Assembly (NCBI RefSeq): GCF_000003815.2
Contig: NC_049987.1
Location: 593,473-657,472 of the forward strand
Length of the DNA stretch: 64,000 nucleotides
Reading direction: 5' to 3'
Source of the DNA: Branchiostoma floridae
Taxonomy: Eukaryota; Chordata; Leptocardii; Amphioxiformes; Branchiostomatidae
Position numbers and translations under genes: made by a program. Shown piece after piece: positions 34,972 through 45,770 of this stretch; within the stretch, counting starts at the first letter, position 1, and the number at the start of each line of letters is the position of its first letter. The notes beneath the pieces are model-generated. The model made no database searches. It was given only the letters and a program-made list of their open reading frames with translations, and was not told the origin of the DNA.

Positions 34972-35975
34972 TCTTCGAAGTCATTAGCATAAGGATTCCA
35001 CACCTGCATCATACTGAAACGGCGGAACTTGGCGTAGGTGAATAATAGTCAAACCTGCACCATTTGTTAGGGAACTTATCGATGTTATCCACAATCTACG
35101 GGCTACAAAGTTTAAAAAAAACTCGCCCTTCACAGGGACACCGAGAGGATAGCCATCCATTGCATTCAGTAACATGCCATAGCCTATGTCTCCATAGAAA
35201 TCATCAAGTACAACATCAGTTTGTCCAGAGTAACCATCCCACCAGGGCTCACGTGGTTTCCAGAATGTAGTTCTATCATTTTGGGGAGTATTCTCTGACC
35301 CTAGAAGATTTTACGCAACCAGGTGGACCCACAAATACGTAAACAAGTGTCTTAAAGTCACGCTTAGGGGCCAGGTAAGTGATCTCACAGTGGGATTTTA
35401 ACCCCCTATGGAATTTAATATACACACTTGGCATATCCCGGGCAGGTCCCCCTTAAACTACTCAGCAGCGCTTTCCAGGTCATTGCGTCGCCCGAGACTG
35501 GATGGTTCGCCGATTCTACGTTACCCCCTTTGAGCAATATACATCATTATCATGGTTTGAAGCTACAGCACGCTGTACAAAGGCTCTGTTACTAACAATG
35601 TTCTTTTCTTGCATTCTAGTTTTCTTACGCAGATTGATGAATCCTTGCAGGTGTGGCGTGCCGTTCTCCCCGACATCCTTGCCCACGACCAGGAACTTCA
35701 GGGTCTCCAATGTGATGGCAGTCAGGGCAGCACACTCAGCCTCCGTATAATTGTTTATGGTGAATACCCAACGATAGGCTGGATTCTCTCGGCGATTAGG
35801 GTTAGCAGCGGCAGCAGGAGGCCCCTCCACAACCCCCGGTGCGGCAGGAACGGCAGCGGCATGTTGGCCAGGACCTCGTCGGGAACATGGGCCTCGTCTT
35901 CCGAAGATATTATGATGAAATCCACAGCATCAAGCGAGGGGGTAGCCAGCAACGCACGGGCATCAGCGGCCATGG
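34972..35975 (-). pseudogene. Endogenous CRESS-DNA virus Rep (circovirus-like), broken
   Basis: Minus strand. An N-terminal HUH endonuclease domain (about 35516-35830) has motif 1 FTINN near 35751-35765, motif 2 HLQGF near 35640-35654 and motif 3 YCSK near 35531-35542. Downstream lies the superfamily 3 helicase: a Walker A-like GPPGCVKS near 35310-35335, where the invariant Gly before Lys-Ser is replaced by Val, and a Walker B VVLDDFYG near 35190-35217. A further block YPLGVPVKG follows. Stops and frame changes occur between the endonuclease and helicase, after Walker A and near the end; the N-terminal extension (35830-35973) is in another frame. Overall length is close to a complete Rep, about 300 residues. 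It is an old viral insertion with no capsid gene recognised, and it is non-functional. Confidence 0.88.
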
Positions 35976-36027
35976 CAAATCAGCATATACAGCAATCAGA
36001 ATATTGTGCCAATGTGTGCCGAGGAGT

Positions 36028-36054
36028 GTACACTGTAATGTTACCACAGTGCTT
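36028..36054 (+). promoter_or_regulatory. Candidate CRESS-virus origin stem-loop
   Basis: The stem CACTG/CAGTG (36031-36035 and 36047-36051) presents TAATGTTAC (36036-36044), one base from the nonanucleotide TAATATTAC found at rolling-circle origins of CRESS-DNA viruses. It lies about 60 bp upstream of the Rep N-terminus, where such an origin is expected. The stem is short, so chance remains possible. Confidence 0.45.
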
Positions 36055-36059
36055 CTCTG

Positions 36060-36610
36060 TACAAACTGACTCCCTAGGCTCTAGCATGCTGTTTTATTTA
36101 TCATCCACTAATTAGTCGGTATTTTTCTATTGATATTGATGAACCAGTCCTGTTACTTCTACCATACAAGTGCAAGGTTCCATCTGGCAGACAACGCTTT
36201 TGTTTTGTAGAGCAGAACTGGAAGACAGTTGGATTAGCACAAGTACCAGAGACTACATCAAATACAGCCAAGATACAAACATAATATACAAGGTGTGAAC
36301 GCGAGTCGTATCAAGACAAACATCACTGTTGCCATGGGCTGTAACTATACATGCATAGTAGTAAAGATGATATAAACAATATTCTCCTATAATGCCAAAT
36401 ATGTCATTGTCACAGCTATAATAGTATTCACGCTGTCAGTAACCACTGTATTAACCTGAGTACGAATGTCTGGGCAGTGTAGACATCATCTTTTTCGCGC
36501 TCTTGCTGTACTGGTTCTGATTCTGTCTCTGGCTCCTCCTCCTCCAACAGGCTGTAGTAGTCAGCTTGTGAAGTGGCTGCAGCGTTCACATCTTCCCTAC
36601 ATTCTGATGC
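36060..36610. other. No gene seen
   Basis: Between the Rep fossil and the Penelope-like fragment. It could include the rest of the viral genome, but no capsid-like frame is recognisable. Confidence 0.4.
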
Positions 36611-36614
36611 AGAT

Positions 36615-37245
36615 GATGGAAGAAAGTCTGTTCACTTGATGCCTGTCAGGTTCCTTTCTCCATCTCTCTCATACATGTAGATTTTTTTACAATGGAATGA
36701 GCAATATGTAGCCCCTGTTTTGCAGCGGTCCAGTAAGGTGCGAATTACTGCTAGCTTTTGGTGCAGAGGGTGGTGGGAATGGAAGTTGAGGTATTGGTCC
36801 GTGTGCGTACTCTTCCTGTACACCAAAAGTTTCACTGTGCCATCTTCCTTATGCCCTAGAAGGGTGTCGAGGAAAGGTAGTGTACCCTCCTTCTCCTCTT
36901 CATACTTGAACTGTATGCTGCCGGTGGGGTCGATGCTATTGAGGTGGTCTGTGAGCTCTTGCTGGGCTCCTCTCCTCACAAATTCTGCCACGTCATCCAC
37001 GTACCTTTTCTATAACTTAGGCTTGCACTTGATGGGTGCTGTGGAAGAAGCTTCTTGTTTCAGCCCTTCCATAAACAAGTTAGCGAGTACCGGGGATACA
37101 GAACGTTAACTCCCCGCTGCTGTCCCATTTCTACTGGTCGATGTTACCCCTGAAGGTGAATTGCGTGATCGTGACAATGAAGGAAAGCAGCTCCTCAATT
37201 TCTTGTGCTTTGTACGTCCCGTCATGTTTCTTGTCCAAATGAGTG
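36615..37245 (-). mobile_element. Penelope-like element RT fragment
   Basis: The minus strand reads FTFRGNID, then a degraded copy of the GTAMGSPVSPVLANLFME block, then KRYVDD-like sequence and MDDVAEFVRRGAQQELTDHL, GTLPFLDTLLGHKEDGTVKL and YRKSTHTDQYLNFHSHHPLH. It matches the better preserved copy at 41.6-42.8 kb over about 190 residues. Stops interrupt it near the catalytic site, and no endonuclease part remains. Confidence 0.85.
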
Positions 37246-37254
37246 GTAAGATTC

Positions 37255-37770
37255 CAAGTTTCAGCACCATATAGGAGAATGGGCTCGTACTGCGCGAAAG
37301 ACTTGTACCTTCAGTTTGCTATTTATACTCGAAAGCCAGATATTATCAAGTTTCATACTTGCATTCCAGGTCATCGCTTTCTTAATTCTAAACTCCTTTA
37401 AAGAGTTCATAATGTAGGACCCAAGGTAGTTAAAGTCCTCTACTTGTTTCATGCAAGTTCGAGATAGAGATTTGAGATCAGTTGGTGCAATGGTAATACC
37501 TGTACTTGTGTTTATGAATTCAGTTTTTGCTGCGTTACAATAGAGTCCAACTTGAGCCACTACTTTCTCGAGAGACTGCAAAAGATCTTCACCATCCTTT
37601 ACTAGGTGTGTTATCGGTGTCAGATCATCTGCAAAGTCTAAATCTGTAAGATTTACAGCTAAGTGTCCAATGCCATAAACAGCTTTATCGGCAACGTCAT
37701 GTAACTTCCTTGAATTTTCCTTATGTATACAACCTGTCGTTAATTTTCTATTAAATTTCATATGGCTTTG
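37255..37770 (-). mobile_element. LINE reverse-transcriptase fragment
   Basis: Minus-strand open frame of 166 residues: LTDLDFADDLTPITHLVKDG carries the catalytic F-A-D-D, followed by LEKVVAQVGLYCNAAKTEFI and VEDFNYLGSYIMNSLKEFRI, then LKVQVFRAV. The same YLGSYI end occurs at 23.6 kb. It is truncated on both sides and abuts the Penelope-like fragment, one inserted beside or into the other. Confidence 0.85.
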
Positions 37771-38300
37771 TTGTCTGAAGTGTGATTGTACAATTTTCTG
37801 TTTTATTAAACCGTTTCCTCCAATTGTAGGTATCTATTTCCAGAGACATTGTTTCCTTTCCACTGTCTCGTTTCTTAACGCCAAGGTATACCATTTCAAT
37901 CTATCATGTGCAGCAAAACTGGAAAGCATACTGTTACCATAAACCCAATCAGATATTGACGACATTTCCGGTTAGAACTATATACTACGTAATGTTACTC
38001 TCTAGTCTTGGGTCCGCGATTAACAGGGTTGACAATTAATAATATTATATACAGGTAGATCTACAAAGTCCACTGTTTACTTATACTTTGAAGCGACCGA
38101 GCAATGGGTTTAATGATTGCGACATTGTGATGAAAGAAACTATAGACCATATTTATACACAAAACATTCTTTATTGGAAATCGGCGATGACACAAAATGA
38201 TTCTTTCCATACACTCAAGGAGACACTGTTTATTTTAATATCTTAACGGGTGTGAAAGCATAAACCGTTAATCCAGTCCATTACCGTATTTTACGTCTTT
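37771..38300. other. No gene seen
   Basis: AT-rich non-coding sequence between two transposon relics. Confidence 0.4.
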
Positions 38301-38304
38301 GACT

Positions 38305-39560
38305 TTAGAATTTACGTTGGCATTCTATGACATCAGTATCAGTTAAGATGTTTGATTTCCAAAGAAGCGCATTTGCTCTTCTTTCAGAGATATAAATTGT
38401 CTTACGATGGCATTCAATTCCATACTGTGCACAATGTCCTTGCGCATATGTAACAGCATGCAGTTGTTCCGCCCCTGTTTCGCCATTGAAGATGGAGGAG
38501 TCTTTAGTGAAGAGACCGCCTTCTCGATGGGAATGGTTAAATATGGCCGGAGCAGTTTGTGAGTCTGAAAATGTTGTGCGGTGAGGCCCAGTTGAAGTTG
38601 CGGAACAGACGGTGCGGAAGCTGGTCACATTTTCTTTAGGAAGCTCCTGCTTTATGATAGTTGGAGGGAGGGTAATTTTGGGTTGATCCATCTCTTTTGC
38701 AAACACAGAAGACTTGACTTATGTGGCCTGAGAAGTTATTGCCATTGGCAGCCTCTAGGAGGAACTTCTCCATGGAAACAACAGGTTTAAGGAAGTCCTG
38801 ATCAAATCTCTGTGACAGGTCGGCAATCAGTAAATCACACGCCTGGACAAACACGTGACGGCAGAAGTCATTGGGGGTCGCATGCCGGTGTGCCTCACTT
38901 TCTTCGTCTAGTCGCAGAGGTCTAGCCGTCTTGGCTGTCGCCGGTAGCGTGATAGGGCTGGCTCTCCAATGTACAGCACTCTAGCAGTCTCCTCCAACGC
39001 AATGAAGAAAGATTTTAAGGATTCATCCGTCCGCAGCCGACCGATGTATGACTTTAGTGTATTGACTGAGGTAATGGCCACTTTTACACTTAAGTCCTTC
39101 TTTTACAACGTTTTGGAGACCTGCTCTGCGCTCTGCATCGCCCACTTTCAGACCATACTCAACTGTCGTCGTGACCTGCTGTCTTCACGGTTCAGCGTGT
39201 TGGGCGCAGAGATTGTTGTGTTCAGAAATAAGCCAGTTAATAGAACAGTGTCTTCCTATCTGTCTGCAGATGTCTTGCAGGCATAGGTTACGAGAGCTGG
39301 CCCAGCAATGCACTGTAACAGCCTCAGGCTCCTTTATTTTTATGCGGGTCGCAACCCCAGAACGATTGCCCTGCGTGTTAGCCGCCCCATCTTACACCTG
39401 CCCGCGACAAAGTTGAAGAGGAATCCATGTCCGGAGCAGAGTATCTTTGATGGCATCTTTGATGGTGGCGGCGTATTGTTTCGTTTGGGTGATGGTTCTG
39501 AGCGCCTAGTGCCGCGGTGCCGGGTAGAGGTTAGTTATTCCTATTACATTATACTTATGT
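38305..39560 (-). pseudogene. Possible hAT-type transposase relic
   Basis: Minus-strand pieces in neighbouring frames read LKSYIGRLRTDESLKSFFIA, ARVLYIGEPALSRYRRQP, LDEESEAHRHATPNDFCRHV, FVQACDLLIADLSQRFDQDF and LKPVVSMEKFLLEAANGN. The order (helical core, R/H-rich joint, then DLLIADLSQRF) resembles the region before the dimerisation domain in hAT transposases of the DUF4371/ZMYM1 kind. I cannot see the catalytic residues or the BED finger. The downstream part (38305-38700) is in another frame. Confidence 0.35.
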
Positions 39561-40570
39561 AGAAACGCCCACTTTTTACCCTTTAGCCTTGACATCTTTT
39601 CCTGGGCTTTTGCGAATTGGGCGATCTCTTTGCTCACTTGTTTTTCCAAGCCGCTCCCAAACTGGTTCACAAAAAGCTGCCTGAAAATAATCATCTCCTG
39701 CCGAAGGAAATATTTTGATCTTAGATAATAGAGTACTGTATGTCTCTTATGGCTTTCTTTGCGTGTTTGCATAACTAATCGCGTTGTAGGTCGAACGCTG
39801 CCCCGGTATCCCAGCATACTACACCAGCCCTTCTTTCATGTCGTAAACGAGCGGCCTCTTCTTATCGACCGCACTTGTTTTTAAAGTGCTTGAAGCTCCG
39901 TTAGTAATGCCACGATGCCCTGCATAAGTACAACACTGCAAACGGATACTAAGTATTCGCACTCGTCAATAATTACAACACGCTATAGACCATCGCTATG
40001 ACTTTCAGCACTCGCTGTACCAAGTATGTCAACTGTATTCACCGAGCTTAAATATTTTCACATTATGTTGCCTCGGTCCAGTCACAAAACTCATAAGCTC
40101 ACATCCCCAATGTACAATTCTGTGCACCCTGAGGTACTGACGTCTTTCCGTACAATTCATGCCAGGCATGCGCTGCAATGCTGGGAATAAGTTTACTCCC
40201 TCCGGATTCCAGTCATTCACCCCAGAAGGAACTGTTAGTATAATGAATTATGTCTAAACTATTCAAACAAATGTGACCAACATCATTTATGACACAACAA
40301 CAAGAAGTTCAATGTCCTTGTAAACCACTTGTGCCTCCATCTCTGGAAAGTCCTTGTACAGTTGTTTCCTGCGTCTCACACAGTGCGCTGAATGGGCAGA
40401 CTACAGCACTACCATAAATTCTTACCCCACACCTATGAATCACACCAAGAACGCCTTGAGTCCCTTACCTGTGATACACCTGCGTCAATGCAAAAACTCA
40501 ATTATGTGCTAATTCGTCACGATATCACATTGCAGATGGCATTATCATGCCCACAAAACTTTATTGGGTC
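39561..40570. other. No confident gene
   Basis: A minus-strand frame (39506-39817) encodes a basic helical stretch (KQVSKEIAQFAKAQEKMSRL) that could be a further exon of the transposase relic to its left, but nothing identifies it. The rest is non-coding. Confidence 0.35.
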
Positions 40571-40576
40571 TTTACG

Positions 40577-40785
40577 TCAACGTCTTCTTTCATCGAACGT
40601 ATCAGTATGGTTAAACACAAACATTTTACTAGCGCTGCAGGATCTAGGCAAATTCATTATTATACGAAAACAGTTGTTGTAAGCAATGCGACATTTGGAC
40701 AGGACACTCGAACTAAATGAATCCCATACCTGCACACCAAAGAGTTGGGAGCAATGAGATGTGAACAGTGTTTTCTTGATTGTGA
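40577..40785 (-). mobile_element. LINE RT C-terminal fragment
   Basis: Minus strand: MAITIKKTLFTSHCSQLFGV, QVWDSFSSSVLSKCRIAYNN, CFRIIMNLPRSCSASKMFVF and TDTFDERRR. This is the LINE thumb end that also occurs at 26.54-26.76 kb. It runs in frame behind the unrelated sequence at 40.8-41.15 kb, giving an accidental fused open frame. Confidence 0.75.
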
Positions 40786-40864
40786 TAGCCATCCATGATG
40801 AATTGATCCCTGTGTGACAATATGGGGACAGCGGCTCCCGGTTTCCTCTAAGCGGAGCACTTGC

Positions 40865-41265
40865 AGGTGCCCTTCGTTTGGTTCTCACAGTGTTCTGTGT
40901 TGGTTTTGGTTGGAGCTGGTTGAACCTCACAATTGTCGAAGAGCAAAGACTGTCTTGAGGTTGGGCTTCTGTCTGCAGTGCCAATCGCTCTGTGAATGGG
41001 CCCACCCACACAACAGTGCCATTTCTCACCTCGTCATTCTCCTTGAACCAAACGGTATCTTCGGCGATTATCTTTGAAACATCAACTTTACACTTTTCAG
41101 ATGCTGCCGCACGTAGGTGGAGTTGACTCGGTTGTTGAATTGATTCCTCCAACCGTCGAATTTGACTGTCAGAGTTCCATCACTGTGGGCTGTATTTACG
41201 GTCCCGTTACTCCACACGCCATCTTCATCTAGAGCTTAAACCAGTGAACCAACATGGGCAATAAA
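40865..41265 (-). pseudogene. Possible Tudor-like/CAP-Gly-like gene fragment
   Basis: Minus strand: MTFIAHVGSLV, a stop, then ALDEDGVWSNGTV and SDGTLTVKFDGWRNQFNNRV, the layout of a small Tudor- or chromo-like barrel (entry residue, E-D-G-x-W, G-T-V, V-K-F-D-G-W). In an adjoining frame it gives TVWFKENDEVRNGTVVWVGP, which recalls CAP-Gly-type domains as in CYLD (NGTVxWVGPxP). It has a stop and a frame change, and joins the LINE fragment on its downstream side. The family assignment is tentative. Confidence 0.35.
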
Positions 41266-41560
41266 CGTCATAGCGGGCGTACACGGGGTCAGTAGGTTGT
41301 CTTTCTGGGCCTGATGAGATTTGGACAGAGAGAAGGACATCACTGCTAGCGCGCTCTGCTCGGTCAACTGACAGTGAATTGAGGAACACCTGCCTGTTAC
41401 CTGCAAATGGTTCAGGCGACGATACTGATGTAGGGGCGTAATTGCGTGGAGGCGGTTCTTTTTATTTTATATAATGTTATATTGTATACCCGTGAAAAAC
41501 TTCATCAGGTTGGCAATTATTCATATAGTAAGGTTCTTTTAGCACAACCAGAAAATAACT

Positions 41561-41607
41561 TTCTTCCGACGTTTCGGTGTCTGTCAGACACCATCATCAG
41601 GGTGGAA
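41561..41607 (-). ncRNA. Hammerhead-ribozyme-like hairpin at the Penelope 3' end
   Basis: Minus strand, just after the stop codon: CTGATGA (41594-41600), one extra T, a 6-bp stem GGTGTC/GACACC with loop TGACA (41576-41592), then GAAAC (41571-41575) and GTC (41568-41570). CUGANGA, stem II and GAAA are the hammerhead core, and hammerheads are known at Penelope-like element ends. The extra T after CTGATGA and a weak stem I make activity uncertain. Confidence 0.5.
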
Positions 41608-42865
41608 TGACGGGAACTACTTCTTGCTGCTACTTATAGCCGATGTAGGTGGCGTTGCAGCAGCAAGAATGCCATCCCAGACGTGGCTCAGCTTGTATCC
41701 CCCCTCGTCTCTGTTCATGACTGGTACTGATTTTCTGATCCAAACTGCTTCTTTAATCCATCGAGTTCTTCTGTTTTCCTCTCTGTCAATGACTCTTGCC
41801 CCCTCCCAGTCTATTACGCAATTGTTTCTATGAATATGGTCTGTGACTGCCGATTTGTTCTCTGTTTGTTCTGCTGCCTTCTTCTGAAATCTTGTGTATG
41901 CACTGCCGTTGCTATTTTGTGCCTCCTTTTTGTGTTCTTCAAGTCTGGTGTTGAAAGTCCTGCCCGTCTCTCCAATGTACACCTTGTCACAACTTTTACA
42001 CGGAATCTTGTAGACACAGTCTGTTTTAGAGGGGTCTTCCAGTCTGTCCTTGGGATGCACCAACAAGTTTCTGAGCGTGGTCTTGGGCTTAACTGCCGTG
42101 GCAATGGCGTGTTTTCTGAAGATCCTTTCAAGTGTCTCTGTAATGCCTTTGACATAAGGTATGATGATCATGCCCTTCGACTTCTGTTCTTCTTTCTTCT
42201 TTTCTTTCTTGGGTTTGGGTTTGTTGGACTGATGTTGCACTCTTTTGAAAATCCAGTCTGGGTAACCACAGAGTGACAGGGCTTGTTTGATGTGTTTGAC
42301 CTCTTGTTGTCTGTCTGTTTCCTCTGTGACCACTGTTTTGCTCCTTTCCATCAGCGTTCTGATTATTCCTAGTTTCTGGTGAAGCGGATGATGGGAATTG
42401 AAGTCTAGATACTGGTCTGTGTGGGTCTTTTTTCTGTAGACCAAAAGTTTCACCGTGCCGTCTTCTCTCCTCACTAGTAAGGTGTCCAAAAAGGGTAGAG
42501 TGCCCTGATCTTCTTCCTCATGGGTGAACTTGATACTACCCGTGGGGTCTATGGAGTTTAAGTGGTCGGTAAGTTCATGGTGTGTCCCCTGTCTTATAAT
42601 TTCCATGATGTCATCCACATATCTCTTCCGAAGTTTCGGCCTACAGTTCACCGGAGCTGTGGCCATGGCCTGCTGTTCTAGCCATTCCATGAAGAGGTTA
42701 GCTAGAACCGGGGAGACCGGGCTTCCCATCGCTGTACCGAACCGTTGTTGGTAAATGTTGCCTCTAAAACTGAAATAAGTGGTGGTGACTATGAATGTTA
42801 ACAACTCCATAATGGAGCTTGGTTCTGTTCTTCTTGCTGCTACTTGGAACTGCTACTTGGAACTA

Positions 42866-42922
42866 CTTCTTGCTGCTACTTATAGCCGATGTAGGTGGCG
42901 TTGCAGCAGCAAGAATGCCAAG
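42866..42922. repeat. Copy of Penelope coding end, with inverted ends
   Basis: About 55 bp identical or nearly so to 41619-41672 (TTATAGCCGATGTAGGTGGC core). Each copy is itself bounded by the inverted sequences TTCTTGCTGCT and GCAGCAAGAA. Two shorter GCTACTTGGAACT repeats lie beside it (42838-42866). Confidence 0.85.
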
Positions 42923-43155
42923 TTATATTGTATAGCAAATCAGACCAAAATGTGGAATGGATTTAACTGCACGGTTTGGAAACATCTTGCTTTACTGTTT
43001 CTAATAAATCTATGTCTCATACCATTAGTAGTCCTTGTGTAATTCGTGGAATGTTCCCCTCTCCCAATATTGTTTGGTACTTTCCTTGGGAGGACCAATC
43101 ACATGGCTGCTGTCGGCACGGTAGAACACTTTGTCCCAAACTCTGGAACTCGATC

Positions 43156-45770
43156 ATGGGGAAAGTGAATCTCAAACAGAGGCAGTGTAAGAGACAAAGG
43201 GGAAAAGTGAAAAGAAAAGGTGCTTTCGAAGAAAAGAAGCAGCAAGCTGTGGAAGAGCTCGAGCAGCACAAGCGGCTCGTAAAGCAGACCCTTCGAGACG
43301 AGATGGAAAAGGAGTTGGAGGACTGCCGGACGACCATCATGGTCAAAGAGCGAGAGATCAGGCGCCTCCGGACAGCGCTGGCCATGCAGCCTCACACCCC
43401 GCGTCTACCCAAGATCAATGACAGTGACCTGTCGGATCCTGCTGACGGGCCAACTTCCCTGGGCGCGGGGAGCTTTGGGGAAGTCTACCTGAAGCGGCTT
43501 GGATGTAAGTTTTCATCTTGCTAGTAGATTTCGTTTTCCCTTTTGAAAGAACTTTTAGTGCATATTGCATGAAACTTCACTTTGTATATCACTGAGTCAG
43601 ACATAGATTTCAAAGAGTCCATCGTATCCCCCAACCAGTCCATAATTTGTGTTGATGTCGATATAATGTGAAATTTAGTAACGATAAAGCCATGAAAGCC
43701 GGCGTCATAATTCAAGCGAACGCCGGCCGTATTTATTCTATACATTGGCCCGAGCATCAACCGTATTTTTCACCAAGAAGTCTCCCTGTCACAGATTGCA
43801 AGGGGTTTGGTGTTTCACTCTGACTTTCTGCATTTTGTTGTGTGTGCACAACTGCCACCACGCGGAGGTTAATTCCAACAAACGAGTTGTTAAAAGTCAC
43901 CGAAGCCCTAGTAATCGCCAGCACGTCGGTCCTACTTTTTGTCGAAAATGCCCATAATTTTGTAACTCGCCGAATGTTGACCGAGCTCTGTTATTGATCT
44001 GTGACGCCGACGTGAATGGTACGGGGATTGATGCCTCAATCCCTCCTTTTGTGTTCTAATTATGGGACATTGACATTGTACAAACAGTCTAATCAACGTG
44101 CTAACTAATCCTTTGTTCTGTTCAAGTGTTTACCATTTGTCTTATTGCAGAAATAACTACCTGCCTCTCTGTTACGATAACCTCACATTGCCAGTAAAAG
44201 ACATGCACAGGTAATCTGTATTTGTTGTTGCTAAAAACCACGATATCACAAAGGTTTTGAAATAGTTTTTCCTTCCGTAAGTTAACTTCTCATGTATCTA
44301 AAAACACACCACGATCTTCAGATTTACCAGCACGTTAGTCTCATTATCTTTTTACTGCCTCAAATAGCACACCTTTTATTGTGTCAATTATAATAGGCGT
44401 CTTCTTTTAGCCTTGGTTATATGGCACCGTACAATTGTAGCATGATTTCGGACTTGGGCCATACCAGGTTTATGTGTTTTACAAACCCTGCTTGCTGTCT
44501 TGCTATGCAAAAGTTTCTTTATCTAAATCTACGTCAGGGGTTCAGGTTTTGTCACAGCAATTTTTAACAACATCAAAATCATACAATTTATGTGACCACA
44601 GCTTTGTTTACTTTGTAGGGCATGTCATATATTCTTTAATAAGTTTTTTAAGTTTTTTTTTAATATACTAGATGTGTAGATATATTTTCTAAACAGTTCA
44701 AAGGTACATGTAGTAGAACTGAATCTGATTTGGATGCTTCTATATACATGATACATGTTCTTGGTAATATGTTGCTATGCAAACTTTCAAAATATATTTC
44801 TGACACTGTGTTTTTGACAGGTGCCAACAACTCCTATGTGGCATGTAAGGTGGTAGACAGTGCAGCGAGGAGGGCAGACCTGCGACAGGAGGCAAATATC
44901 CAGGCTAGGGTGTGCCACAGACACTGGTTTCCCTTCCTATTTGGATGGAACCTGTATGTGGCACAGCCATTCCTTGTCCAGGAGTTTGTCTCCTGTGCAG
45001 CAGGTAGCAGAACTTCCCTCACCCTGACGAGTGCCATGGAGCACCCAGCAGAGCCCCTACTGCTCAAGACATGGGATTTCGTCCTGATCCTGACGGAGGT
45101 GGTGGCCCGAGGCCTGGCCTACCTGCATGGGGAAAGTGAGTAAAGGTTTAGATCTAACTATTCAATCACCTTCTTTGATAACCTGATTTCACTCAATAAC
45201 TATTAAGACAAGAGGCTCACACATGGCAAGACAACTGAGAGACACTTTTAGAGGAGCAAGTCAGTTAAACAACATTACAGTCTTCCACCCCAAATATTTG
45301 CCTGTAACACAGTGCAAGTGCAAGTGCACTGGTCTCAATTCTGGTCCATTTAGCTTCATTATGCTTGGGTATGAACTGTTTAGGGAGACTTAAGTCCACG
45401 ATTGAATATGGGCATGTTAGCATCAAACTACGGGGGGGGGGTATAATGTTGTATTGGAAAGTATTAATGACCATTTTATCTTGTTTTGTTGTTTTAGCAT
45501 GACAACGTCATGGTCACAAAGAGAGACAAGCGGATTACAGCCAAAATCATTGATTTTGGCAGTGCCTGCCATGCTGTACAGCCTGCAAAGTTCAATGTGC
45601 CCACCGGCATGTCCACACACAGGCATGGAGGCAGTGGTGCAGACCGGATACCCCTGCATGCACCAGATCGCCACTGCCTGCGTCAGCCCTGCTCGCGCAG
45701 ACGACAGAGCAGGTCAGGGGCCTATCATCAGGCTACTGGAGACTGCAGGGCACTAGAGGCTTTTTTGAAC
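43156..45770 (+). pseudogene. Protein kinase gene with coiled-coil N-terminus, catalytic-loop exon not found
   Basis: Exon 1 (ATG 43156 to 43504, donor GTAAGT) encodes a charged coiled coil (EEKKQQAVEELEQHKRLVKQ) and then the glycine loop LGAGSFGEVYLKRLG. Exon 2 (44821-45135) has the ATP-binding block VACKVVD, RQEANIQARVCHRHWFPFLF, the hinge LVQEFVS and GLAYLHGE. Exon 3 (from 45498) opens with DNVMVTKRDKRITAKIIDFG: the metal-binding Asn and the DFG are there, followed by TGMSTHRH. The HRD segment expected between GLAYLHGE and DNVMV is absent from the 362-bp intron, and exon 2 and exon 3 are out of phase. After STHRH the frame breaks and no APE block remains in frame. Likely a dead or partial kinase; the family is not identified. 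Decayed copies of exon 2 lie at 14.07 kb and possibly 12.0 kb. Confidence 0.75.

Larger units (their letters stand above)
41540..42922 (-). mobile_element. Penelope-like element: RT plus GIY-YIG endonuclease
   Basis: A 397-residue minus-strand open frame (41617-42810). It starts inside the RT (FRGNIYQQRFGTAMGSPVSP, VLANLFMEWLEQQ), then the catalytic RYVDDIMEII (42600-42622) and GTLPFLDTLLVRREDGTVKL. After a Lys-rich linker come CVYKIPCKSC, the GIY-YIG-type core KVYIGETGRTFNTRLEEH and a C-terminal tail ending AAATPPTSAISSSKK. This order is diagnostic of endonuclease-bearing Penelope-like retroelements. The N-terminal half of the RT is missing. The last about 55 bp of the coding end (41619-41672) recur at 42868-42921, upstream of the truncation point, so part of a tandem neighbour remains. 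Confidence 0.95.

Noticed and set aside
35609-36115. 168-residue plus-strand frame opposite the Rep fossil
   Set aside because: It is the antisense shadow of the Rep frame and shows no domain of its own.
43017-43395. Minus-strand frames opposite kinase exon 1
   Set aside because: Low-complexity Leu/Ser-rich shadows of a charged coiled-coil exon.
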